A stretch of DNA of 25,222 bases from DAOMNN01 sp035443825 (lineage in GTDB: Bacteria > Pseudomonadota > Gammaproteobacteria > Burkholderiales > Rhodocyclaceae). The notes under the pieces are model-generated. The model was not told the origin of the DNA, searched no databases, and was given only the letters and a program-made list of their open reading frames with translations. Positions 1-7,341 of this stretch are shown here, piece after piece. The stretch is from contig DAOMNN010000052.1 in assembly GCA_035443825.1 (NCBI GenBank), positions 1-25,222 on the forward strand. The letters are read 5' to 3'. A program made the position numbers and the translations under genes. Numbering within the stretch: position 1 is the first letter of the stretch; each line of letters opens with the position of its first letter.

Positions 1-22
1 GATCACCGCGGGCGTCGGGGCG

Positions 23-811
23 CTATTCGGGACGGTTGTCTGAGTCGCTGACGGCATCGTCGGACACGTTGCCGGTCACGGGACCGGTCGGCTTGGACGA
101 CGCGGCATCGATGATTCCCGACAGCCACTCGCGCAGGAACCCGGTGACCTGGTCGGGTTGCTCCAGGGGCAACAGGTGGCCGCACTCCTCGATGATCTCG
201 AGGCGGGCTCCGGCAATCCCCGCGGCCAGCTCGCGGTGCTCGTCGGGGGGTGTGACCAGATCCTGCCGCCCGCAAAGGATCAGAGTCGGGCATTTGATGT
301 CGCCAAGCGCAGGGCGGCTATCCGCGCGTCCCATGATGGCGCGCTGCTGGCGCACGAACACCTCGGCCCCGAGTCCGGTCGCCATCGAATGGAACATGCC
401 ACCAACCTCGGGCGTATTCGCATGCCCGGGATGCGCCATGCGTGCCAGCAGCTTTTCGATGACGGCGGGGAAGTCGGTGCCGGCAAGTTCGATGAGTTGC
501 TCCCGGGCCGCAGTGGCTTCACGCGTTTCCGGGCGTGCGCTGGTACTGAGGAGTGCCAGCGCACGCACGCGCTGCGGTGCCTGACGCATGACCTCGAACG
601 CAACATAGCCCCCCATCGACATCCCGGCGAGGATGAATTTCCCCTCGGGGGCCTGGCTCAGCGCATCCTCAGCAAGCGCCGCGATCGAGTCCGACCCGGT
701 GAGATCGACGACCGTGATGCGGACCAGGTCCGACAGGGCGTCCGCCTGATGCTCGAACAGGCTCGCCCCGTTGAGCAGTCCCGGCAGCAACAAGAGGCTG
801 ACTTTCTCCAT
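23..811 (-). CDS. Alpha/beta-fold hydrolase
   Basis: Predicted cytoplasmic serine hydrolase of the alpha/beta-hydrolase fold, 262 residues from the chosen start. The nucleophile elbow G-M-S-M-G-G is visible, followed by the acid in G-R-Q-D-L-V-T-P and the histidine in E-C-G-H-L-L-P-L-E-Q-P, which completes the Ser-Asp-His triad in the usual order. The substrate cannot be read from sequence; esterases, lactonases and MhpC/BioH-like enzymes share this pattern. The open frame reaches back to 1069, but the ATG at 811 has an AGGAAGGA ribosome site at good spacing; an in-frame ATG at 817 is too close to it. The last 25 or so residues after the fold are polar and probably disordered. It is transcribed away from the CsbD gene. 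The family call is firm; the function is not. Confidence 0.85.
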   Translation of the reverse strand: MEKVSLLLLPGLLNGASLFEHQADALSDLVRITVVDLTGSDSIAALAEDALSQAPEGKFILAGMSMGGYVAFEVMRQAPQRVRALALLSTSARPETREATAAREQLIELAGTDFPAVIEKLLARMAHPGHANTPEVGGMFHSMATGLGAEVFVRQQRAIMGRADSRPALGDIKCPTLILCGRQDLVTPPDEHRELAAGIAGARLEIIEECGHLLPLEQPDQVTGFLREWLSGIIDAASSKPTGPVTGNVSDDAVSDSDNRPE

Positions 812-1085
812 CTCCATCCTTCCTTTCGACCCGTCGACGCCGCGGCGGTACGCCGTTGCCCGGGAATCATGAACGAGAAGCCTAGTGGCAGTACCTGGCC
901 CGGTCGGTACGACGCCGCACATAGGATTGCCGCACCGATGCGTGGCCGCCGTGCCCATGTGTGCTTCCGTACAGACCCCGAATCGTGCCGTGGGCACGCT
1001 TGTCGAGCTAGACACCGGAAATGCGGCCCGGTGAGCAAGGCAACGCCAACCAGTCGACCGCAACGTCATTCACGAGGAGAGAGTC

Positions 1086-1271
1086 ATGAACAAGGATCAG
1101 GTCAAGGGCCGCCTGAAGGAAGCAAAGGGCAAGGTCAAGGAAGTCACCGGCAAGGTCGTCGGCAACGAAAGCCTGGAAGTGAAGGGCAAGGTCGAGAAAA
1201 CCGCCGGAAAGGTGCAGGCAGGCTACGGCGATGCCAAGAACGAGGTCAAGAAAGAGCTCAAGAAAGGTTGA
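1086..1271 (+). CDS. CsbD family stress-response protein
   Basis: Small, highly charged 61-residue protein, very rich in Lys, Gly, Val and Glu, with the repeating K-G-K-x-K-E/EK pattern of CsbD proteins (N-terminal M-N-K-D-Q-V-K-G-R-L-K-E-A-K-G). In other bacteria CsbD proteins accumulate in general stress or stationary phase; their molecular role is unknown. A GAGGAGAGAG ribosome site sits 3-10 bases before the ATG. The PRC-barrel gene follows after 27 bases on the same strand, so the two are probably co-transcribed; this pairing suits a membrane or osmotic stress response. No convincing promoter was recognised in the 270 bp upstream. Confidence 0.9.
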   Translation: MNKDQVKGRLKEAKGKVKEVTGKVVGNESLEVKGKVEKTAGKVQAGYGDAKNEVKKELKKG

Positions 1272-1298
1272 TCAGCAGTCATTCGAAAGGAGATGGAC

Positions 1299-1718
1299 AT
1301 GAACTATGAAACTGGCCAGGCAATAAGCACTGACCCCAATAAGAGCATCGGCAAGCCTGCTCCTGCCATGCTGAGCGCCTCCACCGTGATCGGAGACGAC
1401 GTCTACAATCAGAAGGGCGAGAGCCTGGGGGACATCAAGGATGTGATGCTGGACCTGCGCAGCGGCAGGGTCGCGTATGCGGTGCTGTCCTTCGGCGGCT
1501 TCCTCGGCATGGGAGAAAAACTGTTCGCCGTGCCCTGGAGTGCGTTGACACTCGATGCGCCGAACCACCGCTTCCTGCTCAACGTGGAGAAGGATCGCCT
1601 CAAGGATGCGCCGGGATTCGACAAGGACCATTGGCCGGACATGTCCGACCAATCCTGGGAGAAGGGCATCCACTCCTACTACGGCACGAAGCCGTATCCG
1701 GCAGAGCCACGCCTCTGA
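1299..1718 (+). CDS. PRC-barrel domain protein
   Basis: Soluble protein of 139 residues with one PRC-barrel domain (about residues 25-95). The typical start of the fold is visible as the S-T-V-I-G-D-D-V-Y-N segment, then G-E-S-L-G-D-I-K-D-V-M-L-D, a Y-A-V-L-S-F-G-G-F strand and the W-S-A-L-T-L segment. PRC-barrels occur in photosynthetic reaction-centre H subunits, RimM and many small stress proteins; this one resembles the stand-alone stress type. The ATG at 1299 is preferred over the in-frame ATG at 1293 because the AAAGGAG site (1286-1292) is six bases before 1299 and touches 1293. It probably forms an operon with the CsbD gene. A strong hairpin follows the stop. Confidence 0.85.
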   Translation: MNYETGQAISTDPNKSIGKPAPAMLSASTVIGDDVYNQKGESLGDIKDVMLDLRSGRVAYAVLSFGGFLGMGEKLFAVPWSALTLDAPNHRFLLNVEKDRLKDAPGFDKDHWPDMSDQSWEKGIHSYYGTKPYPAEPRL

Positions 1719-1727
1719 CCCGTGACA

Positions 1728-1765
1728 CCCCCTTCGCGCGGCCACGTGCCGCCGGAGGGGGCTTC
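1728..1765. terminator. Bidirectional terminator-like hairpin
   Basis: Long GC-rich imperfect hairpin between the converging PRC-barrel and alternative oxidase genes: CCCCCTTCG pairs with the region ending GGAGGGGG, and inner GCGGC pairs with GCCGC around a CACGT loop. Only a short pyrimidine run follows on either strand, so a terminator role is inferred from position and stem strength. Confidence 0.55.
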
Positions 1766-1816
1766 CTGCAGCGCCGTACACGCCGGCGATCGGAAACGGG
1801 CCCGGCCAACAGGCCG

Positions 1817-2443
1817 TCAGGCCCCGGTCACATCGAGTTGGTCCGCGAACGCATGGTTGACGTCGCGGTGCCCGGCTTCGTCAGCCCGCACGGCCATGAT
1901 CACGTCCGACAGCCGCGCATCCGGGGGCAGGTTCCAGTACGCAATCGCACGTTTCGGCGCCGGCACGTTCTCGACGCGGCCCGAATCGACCTGCGCAAGA
2001 TACTCCGAATAGCTGGTTACGGCTTCCTCTTCGAAGTAGCCTACGACCCTATGCGCCGTGCGCGGCGAGACCAGGTACAGCAGGAAGAACAAGTTGTAGA
2101 CGACGCCCTGCGCCAGGATGATCAGCCAACGTTCGAAGCGGCTCGGCTTTGCGAGTTCTATGAACGTCAGCAGATGCATGCGCTCGTTCTCCGCTTCGTC
2201 CATCAGCACGCGAATCCAGCCGTGATCGTCAGACATGCGGCGCAACGACTTCAGATGCTGGAGCGTCGATCCCACCATGCCGGGCACCGCCGCAACGGTC
2301 TCCAGGACGACCGCGCGGTGTCCGTAGCGCCTTGCAAAAAACGCATCGGCGAAGAAGCGCAGCAGCGTGGTCACTCCGCGAGCGAACCGATCGGACATGC
2401 CTTGTGGCGGATGGGTTCGCTCGAGATCGACCCCGTCGTTCAT
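1817..2443 (-). CDS. aox: Alternative oxidase (cyanide-insensitive di-iron quinol oxidase)
   Basis: Bacterial alternative oxidase of 208 residues. It is a monotopic inner-membrane enzyme that oxidises quinol and reduces oxygen to water without pumping protons. All four family motifs are visible: V-L-E-T (Glu48), E-N-E-R-M-H (Glu87, His90), F-E-E-E-A (138-141) and R-A-D-E-A-G-H (Glu189, His192), which supplies the complete di-iron ligand set. The hydrophobic helices near residues 105-127 fit membrane attachment. The ATG at 2443 is chosen because it overlaps the TGA of the upstream zinc-ribbon gene (ATGA), implying translational coupling; a GTG at 2452 is possible. These oxidases resist cyanide and NO, so it may support respiration when nitrite reductase makes NO (inference). 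It is shorter than mitochondrial homologues, as is usual for bacteria. Confidence 0.93.
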   Translation of the reverse strand: MNDGVDLERTHPPQGMSDRFARGVTTLLRFFADAFFARRYGHRAVVLETVAAVPGMVGSTLQHLKSLRRMSDDHGWIRVLMDEAENERMHLLTFIELAKPSRFERWLIILAQGVVYNLFFLLYLVSPRTAHRVVGYFEEEAVTSYSEYLAQVDSGRVENVPAPKRAIAYWNLPPDARLSDVIMAVRADEAGHRDVNHAFADQLDVTGA

Positions 2444-2712
2444 CCCGACCACTGTCCGGTTCGGGCTCTACGGCTCGAGGCGGTCGGCTCGCGCGCGTCA
2501 TCGTCACCGTCATCATCGGGCTTGTCGGATCCGCGGTTGAGCCGAAAGCTCGGCCGCACACGCAGATTTCCTTCCCAATCGCACCCCATCGCAGAGCAGC
2601 GGTAGCGGTGGACCGGAATGAAGACGCTCATGATGCGGTCTACGGTGCGGCGTGACACACGGTAGATCGAACCGTTGCATCGCGGGCATGAAGCGCTGTG
2701 TGAATTCGACAT
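2440..2712 (-). CDS. Small zinc-ribbon protein coupled to alternative oxidase
   Basis: Protein of 90 residues with an N-terminal zinc-ribbon-like motif: C-P-R-C at residues 9-12 and R-C-S-A-M-G-C-D-W at about 38-46. The C-terminal third is acidic then basic and probably disordered. I do not recognise a named family. A longer open frame continues to 2943 through the repeat element, but the ATG at 2712 has a GAGGAAA ribosome site and the motif starts just after it. Its stop overlaps the oxidase start by ATGA, so the two are almost certainly one operon. Possible roles, none shown by sequence: metal or redox sensing, or a maturation factor for the di-iron site. Confidence 0.75.
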   Translation of the reverse strand: MSNSHSASCPRCNGSIYRVSRRTVDRIMSVFIPVHRYRCSAMGCDWEGNLRVRPSFRLNRGSDKPDDDGDDDAREPTASSRRARTGQWSG

Positions 2713-2752
2713 GAACGGGGTTTCCTCGAAAGGCGCGGACCTCGATTCCCTG

Positions 2753-2917
2753 GGTGGCTGTCGGACTTGAGCGATCGTCACGAGCCGAGTGGAAAGGCGA
2801 GGACAGCTTCGGCCGTTTTTTTTGAGGCGCATAGTGGTTCTATGCAACGAAAAAACGGGCGGGTATGGACCGCGTTCCCACTGGCGAAGTAGATCCGTCT
2901 CAAGTCCCACAGCCTCC
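2753..2917. repeat. MITE-like element, copy 1
   Basis: Non-coding repeat of about 165 bp bounded by 19-bp terminal inverted repeats, GGtGGCTGTCGGACTTGAG at the left and its near-complement at 2899-2917. The middle contains nested palindromes: GCATAG/CTATGC at 2829-2845 inside CCGTTTTTT/AAAAAACGG, so the whole element can fold into one long hairpin. Copy 2 (11220-11381) matches in the same orientation with about 16 substitutions and a 3-base difference in the T-run (8 versus 5 T). No transposase is encoded. It lies 41 bp before the zinc-ribbon start, inside the leader of the aox operon. Confidence 0.85.
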
Positions 2918-3120
2918 CAAGGCTGCGCACGTTGCAACGCCACGTCCGGCCGGTGGGACAGGCGACGCTCATCGGCCTGAATGAAAGGCGGGAAGCTCCC
3001 AACGAATTCTTATCATAGACGCGTGACCATTTGCGGTCAGTACGCTGCCGCACGGATGGCGAGCATGGGCAAGAATCGGGGCGCGGGAAACAGATGCGCG
3101 ATCTGCAGCGTAATGACGTA
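2918..3120. other. Intergenic region upstream of MITE copy 1
   Basis: About 200 bp between the end of the ABC importer operon and the repeat element. It holds the predicted minus-strand promoter described separately. I see no credible gene and no terminator with a T-run after the ABC ATPase stop, so read-through from the importer operon into the zinc-ribbon/oxidase pair is possible. Confidence 0.5.
3012..3040 (-). promoter_or_regulatory. Predicted sigma-70 promoter of the zinc-ribbon/aox operon
   Basis: On the minus strand CTGACC (3035-3040) and TATGAT (3012-3017) are separated by 17 bases, a fair -35 and a good -10 match. An inverted repeat TGACC-N6-GGTCA overlaps the -35 and spacer and could be an operator. 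Transcription from here would put the whole MITE into a leader of roughly 290 nt. Prediction from pattern only. Confidence 0.4.
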
Positions 3121-4770
3121 TCAGGCGTTTATCAGCGCACCGTCCAGACGCGGGACGGCGGCGAGCAGACTGCGCGTGTATTCGTCCTGCGGGGCGCTCA
3201 GTACGGCGTCGGTGAGCCCGGTCTCGACCAGGCGACCGGCGTGCATCACCGCCATGCGGTCGGCGAGGTATTCGACCACGCCCATATTGTGGGTAATGAA
3301 GAGCATGCCCAGGCCTTCCTCGTCCACCAGCCGCCGCAGCAGTTTCAGGATACCGGCCTGAACGGACACGTCGAGTGCGGAGGTGATCTCGTCGCACAGG
3401 ATGAAGCGCGGCTCGAGAACCAGCGCACGCGCGATCGCGAGCCGCTGGCGCTGGCCACCGGAAAACTCGTGCGGGTAGCGCCACAGGCTGTCGGGCGGCA
3501 TCTCCACACGCTCCAGCAGCGCGAGGGCACGCTCGCGCCGCTCGTCGTCGTCGGCCCCGATACCGTGCACCCGCATCGGCTCGATCAGCGTCGTGGCGAT
3601 GGGCAGGCGCGGATTGAGGCTCGACCCCGGATCCTGGAACACGACCTGCATGCGCCGACGCAGCGCGCGCATGGCCTGGCGCGGCAGGCGCGTGATGTCG
3701 CGCCCTTCCAGCAGGATGCTGCCGGACGTGGGTTCGAGCAGCCGCAGCAGGGCACGGCCGAGCGTGGTCTTGCCGCAACCGGACTCCCCGACCAGCGCAA
3801 CGACTTCGCCCGCGCGCACCTCGAGCGACACGCCATCGACCGCACGAAAATGATCCACCACACGGCGCAAGAACCCGCGCCGAACCGGAAAATGCACCTT
3901 GAGATCGCGGATCTCGACCAGTTGCTCGTGCCCCGCGACGGGACGCGCCGGACGCTCCAGGCGCTCCGGCAAGGCCGCGATGAGGCTTTGCGTATACGCA
4001 TGCTGCGGCCGGCGCAGCACCGTATCGACCGGACCGTTCTCGACCAGCCGTCCCCGGCGCATCACTGCGACGGTATCCGCAATCTGGGCCACCACACCGA
4101 AGTCGTGAGTGATGAACAGCACGCCCATCCCGCGGCGCTCCTGCAACTCGCGCAGCAGCCCGAGGATCTCCGCCTGCACCGTCACGTCGAGCGCCGTGGT
4201 CGGCTCGTCCGCGATCAGCAGCGCGGGTTCGCAGACCAGCGCCATCGCGATCATTACGCGCTGGCGCTGCCCGCCCGACAGCCGATGCGGATACTCCGCC
4301 ACCCGGCTGGCCGGATCGGGCATGCGCACCTCCTCGAGCGCGGCCAGGATGCGCTCTGCGCGCCCGTCCTCCGTCAGTTCGGGCTGGTGCAACTGCAGGG
4401 CCTCGTCCATCTGCTCGCCGATGGTCAGCACCGGATTGAGCGAGGTCATCGGCTCCTGGAAGATCATGCCGATGCGTCCGCCGCGAACCCGGCTCAAGAC
4501 CCCTTCACCGGCGCCGAGCAGGTCCAGGCCGTCGCCACTCTGGTCCGCGGTACCGTAGAGGCGAATCCTGCCGCGGGGATGGCGATGGCGCAGTTCCGGC
4601 AGCAGCCCCATCACCGACAGTGCGGTGACCGACTTGCCGCTGCCCGACTCGCCCACCAGACAGAAGGTTTCGCCACGGCGCACCTCGAGACTGACGCCGT
4701 CGACCGCGCGCATCCAGTCGTGTCCGTCGGACAACTCCGTGACCAGATCCTCGATCTCGAGCAGCTTCAT
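3121..4770 (-). CDS. Peptide ABC transporter, fused double ATP-binding protein
   Basis: ATPase subunit of an oligopeptide-type importer, 549 residues, with two ABC domains in one chain as in YejF and unlike the separate DppD/DppF. Domain 1 has Walker A G-E-S-G-S-G-K-S (residues 40-47), signature L-S-G-G-Q-R-Q-R and Walker B L-L-I-A-D-E-P-T-T-A-L-D. Domain 2 has Walker A G-E-S-G-C-G-K-T-T from residue 328, signature F-S-G-G-Q-R-Q-R and Walker B F-I-L-C-D-E-I-T-S-A-L-D. Both domains end in the oligopeptide-family C-terminal stretch (R-R-P-Q-H-A-Y-T and S-A-P-Q-D-E-Y-T). The ATG at 4770 overlaps the permease stop by ATGA and has a GGGAG site upstream, so the longer open frame to 4941 is rejected. 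It is the last gene of the operon. Confidence 0.95.
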   Translation of the reverse strand: MKLLEIEDLVTELSDGHDWMRAVDGVSLEVRRGETFCLVGESGSGKSVTALSVMGLLPELRHRHPRGRIRLYGTADQSGDGLDLLGAGEGVLSRVRGGRIGMIFQEPMTSLNPVLTIGEQMDEALQLHQPELTEDGRAERILAALEEVRMPDPASRVAEYPHRLSGGQRQRVMIAMALVCEPALLIADEPTTALDVTVQAEILGLLRELQERRGMGVLFITHDFGVVAQIADTVAVMRRGRLVENGPVDTVLRRPQHAYTQSLIAALPERLERPARPVAGHEQLVEIRDLKVHFPVRRGFLRRVVDHFRAVDGVSLEVRAGEVVALVGESGCGKTTLGRALLRLLEPTSGSILLEGRDITRLPRQAMRALRRRMQVVFQDPGSSLNPRLPIATTLIEPMRVHGIGADDDERRERALALLERVEMPPDSLWRYPHEFSGGQRQRLAIARALVLEPRFILCDEITSALDVSVQAGILKLLRRLVDEEGLGMLFITHNMGVVEYLADRMAVMHAGRLVETGLTDAVLSAPQDEYTRSLLAAVPRLDGALINA

Positions 4771-5960
4771 CGCCCTGCTCCCTGTGCCGTGCGCTGCGTG
4801 TGCGGATCCACCGCGTCGCGCAGCGCCTCGCCGATGAGGTTGTAGGCGAACACGGTGAAGAAGATCGCACCGCCGGGGAACACGGCCAGCCACCAGTTGA
4901 AGGTCGAGGACTGCACCGCCTGGTTGAGCATCTGCCCCCACGACGGGTCATCGACCAGGCCCAGGCCCAGGAAAGACAGGGTCGCCTCAGCCAGGATCGC
5001 CGAGGCCACGCCGAAACTCGCGGCCACCAGCAGCGGCGCCAGCCCGTTGGGCAGCATGTGGCGGAACAGGATGGAAGGCAGCGGCAGGCCGCAGGCCACC
5101 GCCGCCTGCACGAAGTCCTGCTCGCGCAGCTTGAGGAACTCCGCACGCACGTAGCGTGCATAGCCCGACCAGGAAGTGATGCCGATGATGATCATCATCA
5201 TGTAGATCGAACGCCCGAAGAAGGCGACGAAGGTGAGCAGCAGAAACAGGGTCGGGATCGCCTCGAAGATCTCCACAAGTCGCATCCCGATGATGTCGAC
5301 GACCCCCGAGAAATAGCCCATCATGCCGCCGATCAGCGTGCCGATGACCAGTGCGATGCCGGTCGCGATGAAACCGATGCCCAGTGCGATGCGAGAGGCG
5401 TGAATCATGCGTGCCGCCACGTCGGCGCCGTTCTCCTCGGTTCCGAGCCAGTGACGGCGCTCGGACGCCGCCAGGGGCGCCTCGATGCCGGTATCTCCGT
5501 AATCGCGCAGGTAGTCCTTGGCCGAATACGGAATGGGTGTGCGCACGATGTGCTCGATCGTGCCGGCCGCCTCCATCTCGCGATATTGCTCGAAGACGGT
5601 CAGGATCGGCGGTGAGACCAGCGCATAGGCCAGCACGGCTGCACCGCCGACGCCCGAGAGCCAGGCCAGCACGCGGACCCAGGGTTTCCCGGGCACCAGC
5701 GCAAGGATCAGGGCGAGGAAGAAACCCGCCAGCCAGATCCAGTCGATCGGCTCCAGGTTCGCCAGTGCCGGGCTGCTCCCCTCGCCGTTGACCACCATGT
5801 AGAGGGGGTGGGTGTTGGCGATGAATGGCGCGAAGGTCGCTACCAGCACCAGGAGCGAGATCCACACCAGACCGATGCGCGCGCCGGTACGCCGGACCAG
5901 GGCGGCAAGGACCTGCCGCGACCAGGGACGCGAGGGCTGCACGCGATGCGCCTCAGTCAT
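4767..5960 (-). CDS. Peptide ABC transporter permease (OppC/YejE type)
   Basis: Inner-membrane permease of 397 residues in the second-permease (DppC/OppC/YejE) group. The binding-protein-dependent transport domain occupies roughly the C-terminal half, beginning at the G-T-E-E-N-G-A-D-V-A-A-R-M stretch, with the ATPase-contacting loop R-E-Q-D-F-V-Q-A-A-V-A-C-G. The usual family length is near 300. Here the extra length is an N-terminal insertion of two or more hydrophobic segments (L-A-L-I-L-A-L-V-P-G-K, then V-G-G-A-A-V-L-A-Y-A-L-V) plus a soluble loop before the conserved domain. The ATG at 5960 overlaps the end of the other permease gene by eight bases; an in-frame upstream start at 5993 would lie deeper in that gene. 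Confidence 0.92.
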   Translation of the reverse strand: MTEAHRVQPSRPWSRQVLAALVRRTGARIGLVWISLLVLVATFAPFIANTHPLYMVVNGEGSSPALANLEPIDWIWLAGFFLALILALVPGKPWVRVLAWLSGVGGAAVLAYALVSPPILTVFEQYREMEAAGTIEHIVRTPIPYSAKDYLRDYGDTGIEAPLAASERRHWLGTEENGADVAARMIHASRIALGIGFIATGIALVIGTLIGGMMGYFSGVVDIIGMRLVEIFEAIPTLFLLLTFVAFFGRSIYMMMIIIGITSWSGYARYVRAEFLKLREQDFVQAAVACGLPLPSILFRHMLPNGLAPLLVAASFGVASAILAEATLSFLGLGLVDDPSWGQMLNQAVQSSTFNWWLAVFPGGAIFFTVFAYNLIGEALRDAVDPHTQRTAQGAGR

Positions 5961-7335
5961 AACTGACCCTCGGATCGGCGATCGCATAGGCAATGTCGGC
6001 GAGCAGATAGCCGGCGAGCGTGAGCAGCCCGGAGATCAGCGTCACCGACAGCACCAGTTCGCGGTCCCGCGTCTGCACCGCCTCCACCGCGAGCTTGCCC
6101 ATGCCGTCGATGCTGAAGATGCTCTCCACGATGACCGAGCCGGCGAGCAGGCTCGGGAGCAGCGTCGCGGACACCGTGATCAGCGGCAACAGGGAGTTGC
6201 GGAAGACGTGGCGCCACAGCACCGTTTCCTCGTCCACGCCCTTGGCCCGCGCCGTACGCGCGTAGTCCGCCGCGAGGTTCTCGAGCAGCGACGAGCGGGT
6301 GAGCTTGGCGAGAAAGGCCAGGCCACCGTACGACAAGGCGATCACCGGCAGCACGAGATGCCAGGCACGGTCGAGCAGGTAACCGCCGTGCACGATCTCC
6401 ACCCCGCTCACCCGGGCCAGACCCACCCCGACCCCGATGGCCAGGCCGCCGGCCAGTACGATGCGCAAGGCCTTGCTCGGAATGCCCGCAACCGCGCCGG
6501 TCACCCCGGCGCCGATCAATCCGAGAATGCCGTGCAGGATCGTCGGCGTGCTGCCTTGCAGATCCGCCGCCATCAGATAACCGAGCGCGGCGCCGAGCGC
6601 CGCCCCGCCATAGCGTCGCGCACGTCGGGGCGCCCGTGCCGCCGCCCACACCAGCAGCGCCGTGCTCAACCCGAGCAGCGCAAACAGCACCAGCAGATCG
6701 GTTCCGCTCGCAAGCCACGGCAGGAAGGTCTGGTCCACGGCCTCACGGCGCACCAGACCCGCGGTCGGAAACCAGCGCCAATATTGCTCGGACGCGAAGA
6801 AGCCGATGAACAGCACGCCGGCAAGCATGGTCGGGACCGACCACAGACCGAGCAGGAGTACGTTGGAGGCGACATCGAAGCGCCCGCCACGCGCCCGCGC
6901 TGCCTGCACCCCGATCGCGATCGCGACCGCGTAGATGAGCGGAATGGACAGCAGATTCAGCAACAGCGTGATCGGCAGACGCTCCGCGAGCAGGTCCGTG
7001 ACCGGCCGTCCGTAGCGGAAGCTCACGCCCAGATCGGACCCCTTGAAGAGCGTGAATGCGCCCAGCGTTCCGTCGGCCTCGCGTTCGAAACCGACCGGCG
7101 AGATATTGTTCAGCCAGCGCACATATTGCACCGGCGCCGGCTGGTCGAGGCCGTACAGCCGGTTGTAGTAATCCTCGAGTGCCTGGCGTGTTTCGGGCTC
7201 CAGGTTCATGCCGTCGACCAGCGACTGCGAGCTGATCCCTCCGGGTGCCGCTGCCATCACGACAAACACCACGAGCGTGATGCCGAACAGGGTCGGCACC
7301 ATCAGCACGGCACGGCGCAGCAGGTAGAGCAGCAT
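5953..7335 (-). CDS. Peptide ABC transporter permease (OppB/YejB type), enlarged
   Basis: Inner-membrane permease of 460 residues. It has the classic first-permease N-terminus (M-L-L-Y-L-L-R-R then a membrane helix ending in P-G-G) and the coupling loop D-Y-A-R-T-A-R-A-K-G-V-D-E near residue 375. DppB/OppB proteins are normally about 310-340 residues. The excess is a central insertion, about residues 215-310, predicted to add several membrane helices (segments such as L-L-V-L-F-A-L-L-G-L-S-T-A-L-L-V and I-L-G-L-I-G-A-G-V-T-G-A-V-A-G). It starts six bases after the binding-protein stop, with a GGAAG site at the end of that gene, and overlaps the next permease, so the operon is tight. Confidence 0.92.
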   Translation of the reverse strand: MLLYLLRRAVLMVPTLFGITLVVFVVMAAAPGGISSQSLVDGMNLEPETRQALEDYYNRLYGLDQPAPVQYVRWLNNISPVGFEREADGTLGAFTLFKGSDLGVSFRYGRPVTDLLAERLPITLLLNLLSIPLIYAVAIAIGVQAARARGGRFDVASNVLLLGLWSVPTMLAGVLFIGFFASEQYWRWFPTAGLVRREAVDQTFLPWLASGTDLLVLFALLGLSTALLVWAAARAPRRARRYGGAALGAALGYLMAADLQGSTPTILHGILGLIGAGVTGAVAGIPSKALRIVLAGGLAIGVGVGLARVSGVEIVHGGYLLDRAWHLVLPVIALSYGGLAFLAKLTRSSLLENLAADYARTARAKGVDEETVLWRHVFRNSLLPLITVSATLLPSLLAGSVIVESIFSIDGMGKLAVEAVQTRDRELVLSVTLISGLLTLAGYLLADIAYAIADPRVSYD

Positions 7336-7341
7336 GGCCGG

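Noticed and set aside
2713..2752. An FNR/Dnr or NsrR-type site directly before the zinc-ribbon/aox operon.
   Set aside because: No half-sites resembling TTGAT-N4-ATCAA or an NsrR palindrome were found in this short stretch.
2713..2943. An N-terminal extension of the zinc-ribbon protein through the repeat element.
   Set aside because: The extension is encoded by MITE sequence; the ATG at 2712 has its own ribosome site and immediately precedes the conserved part.
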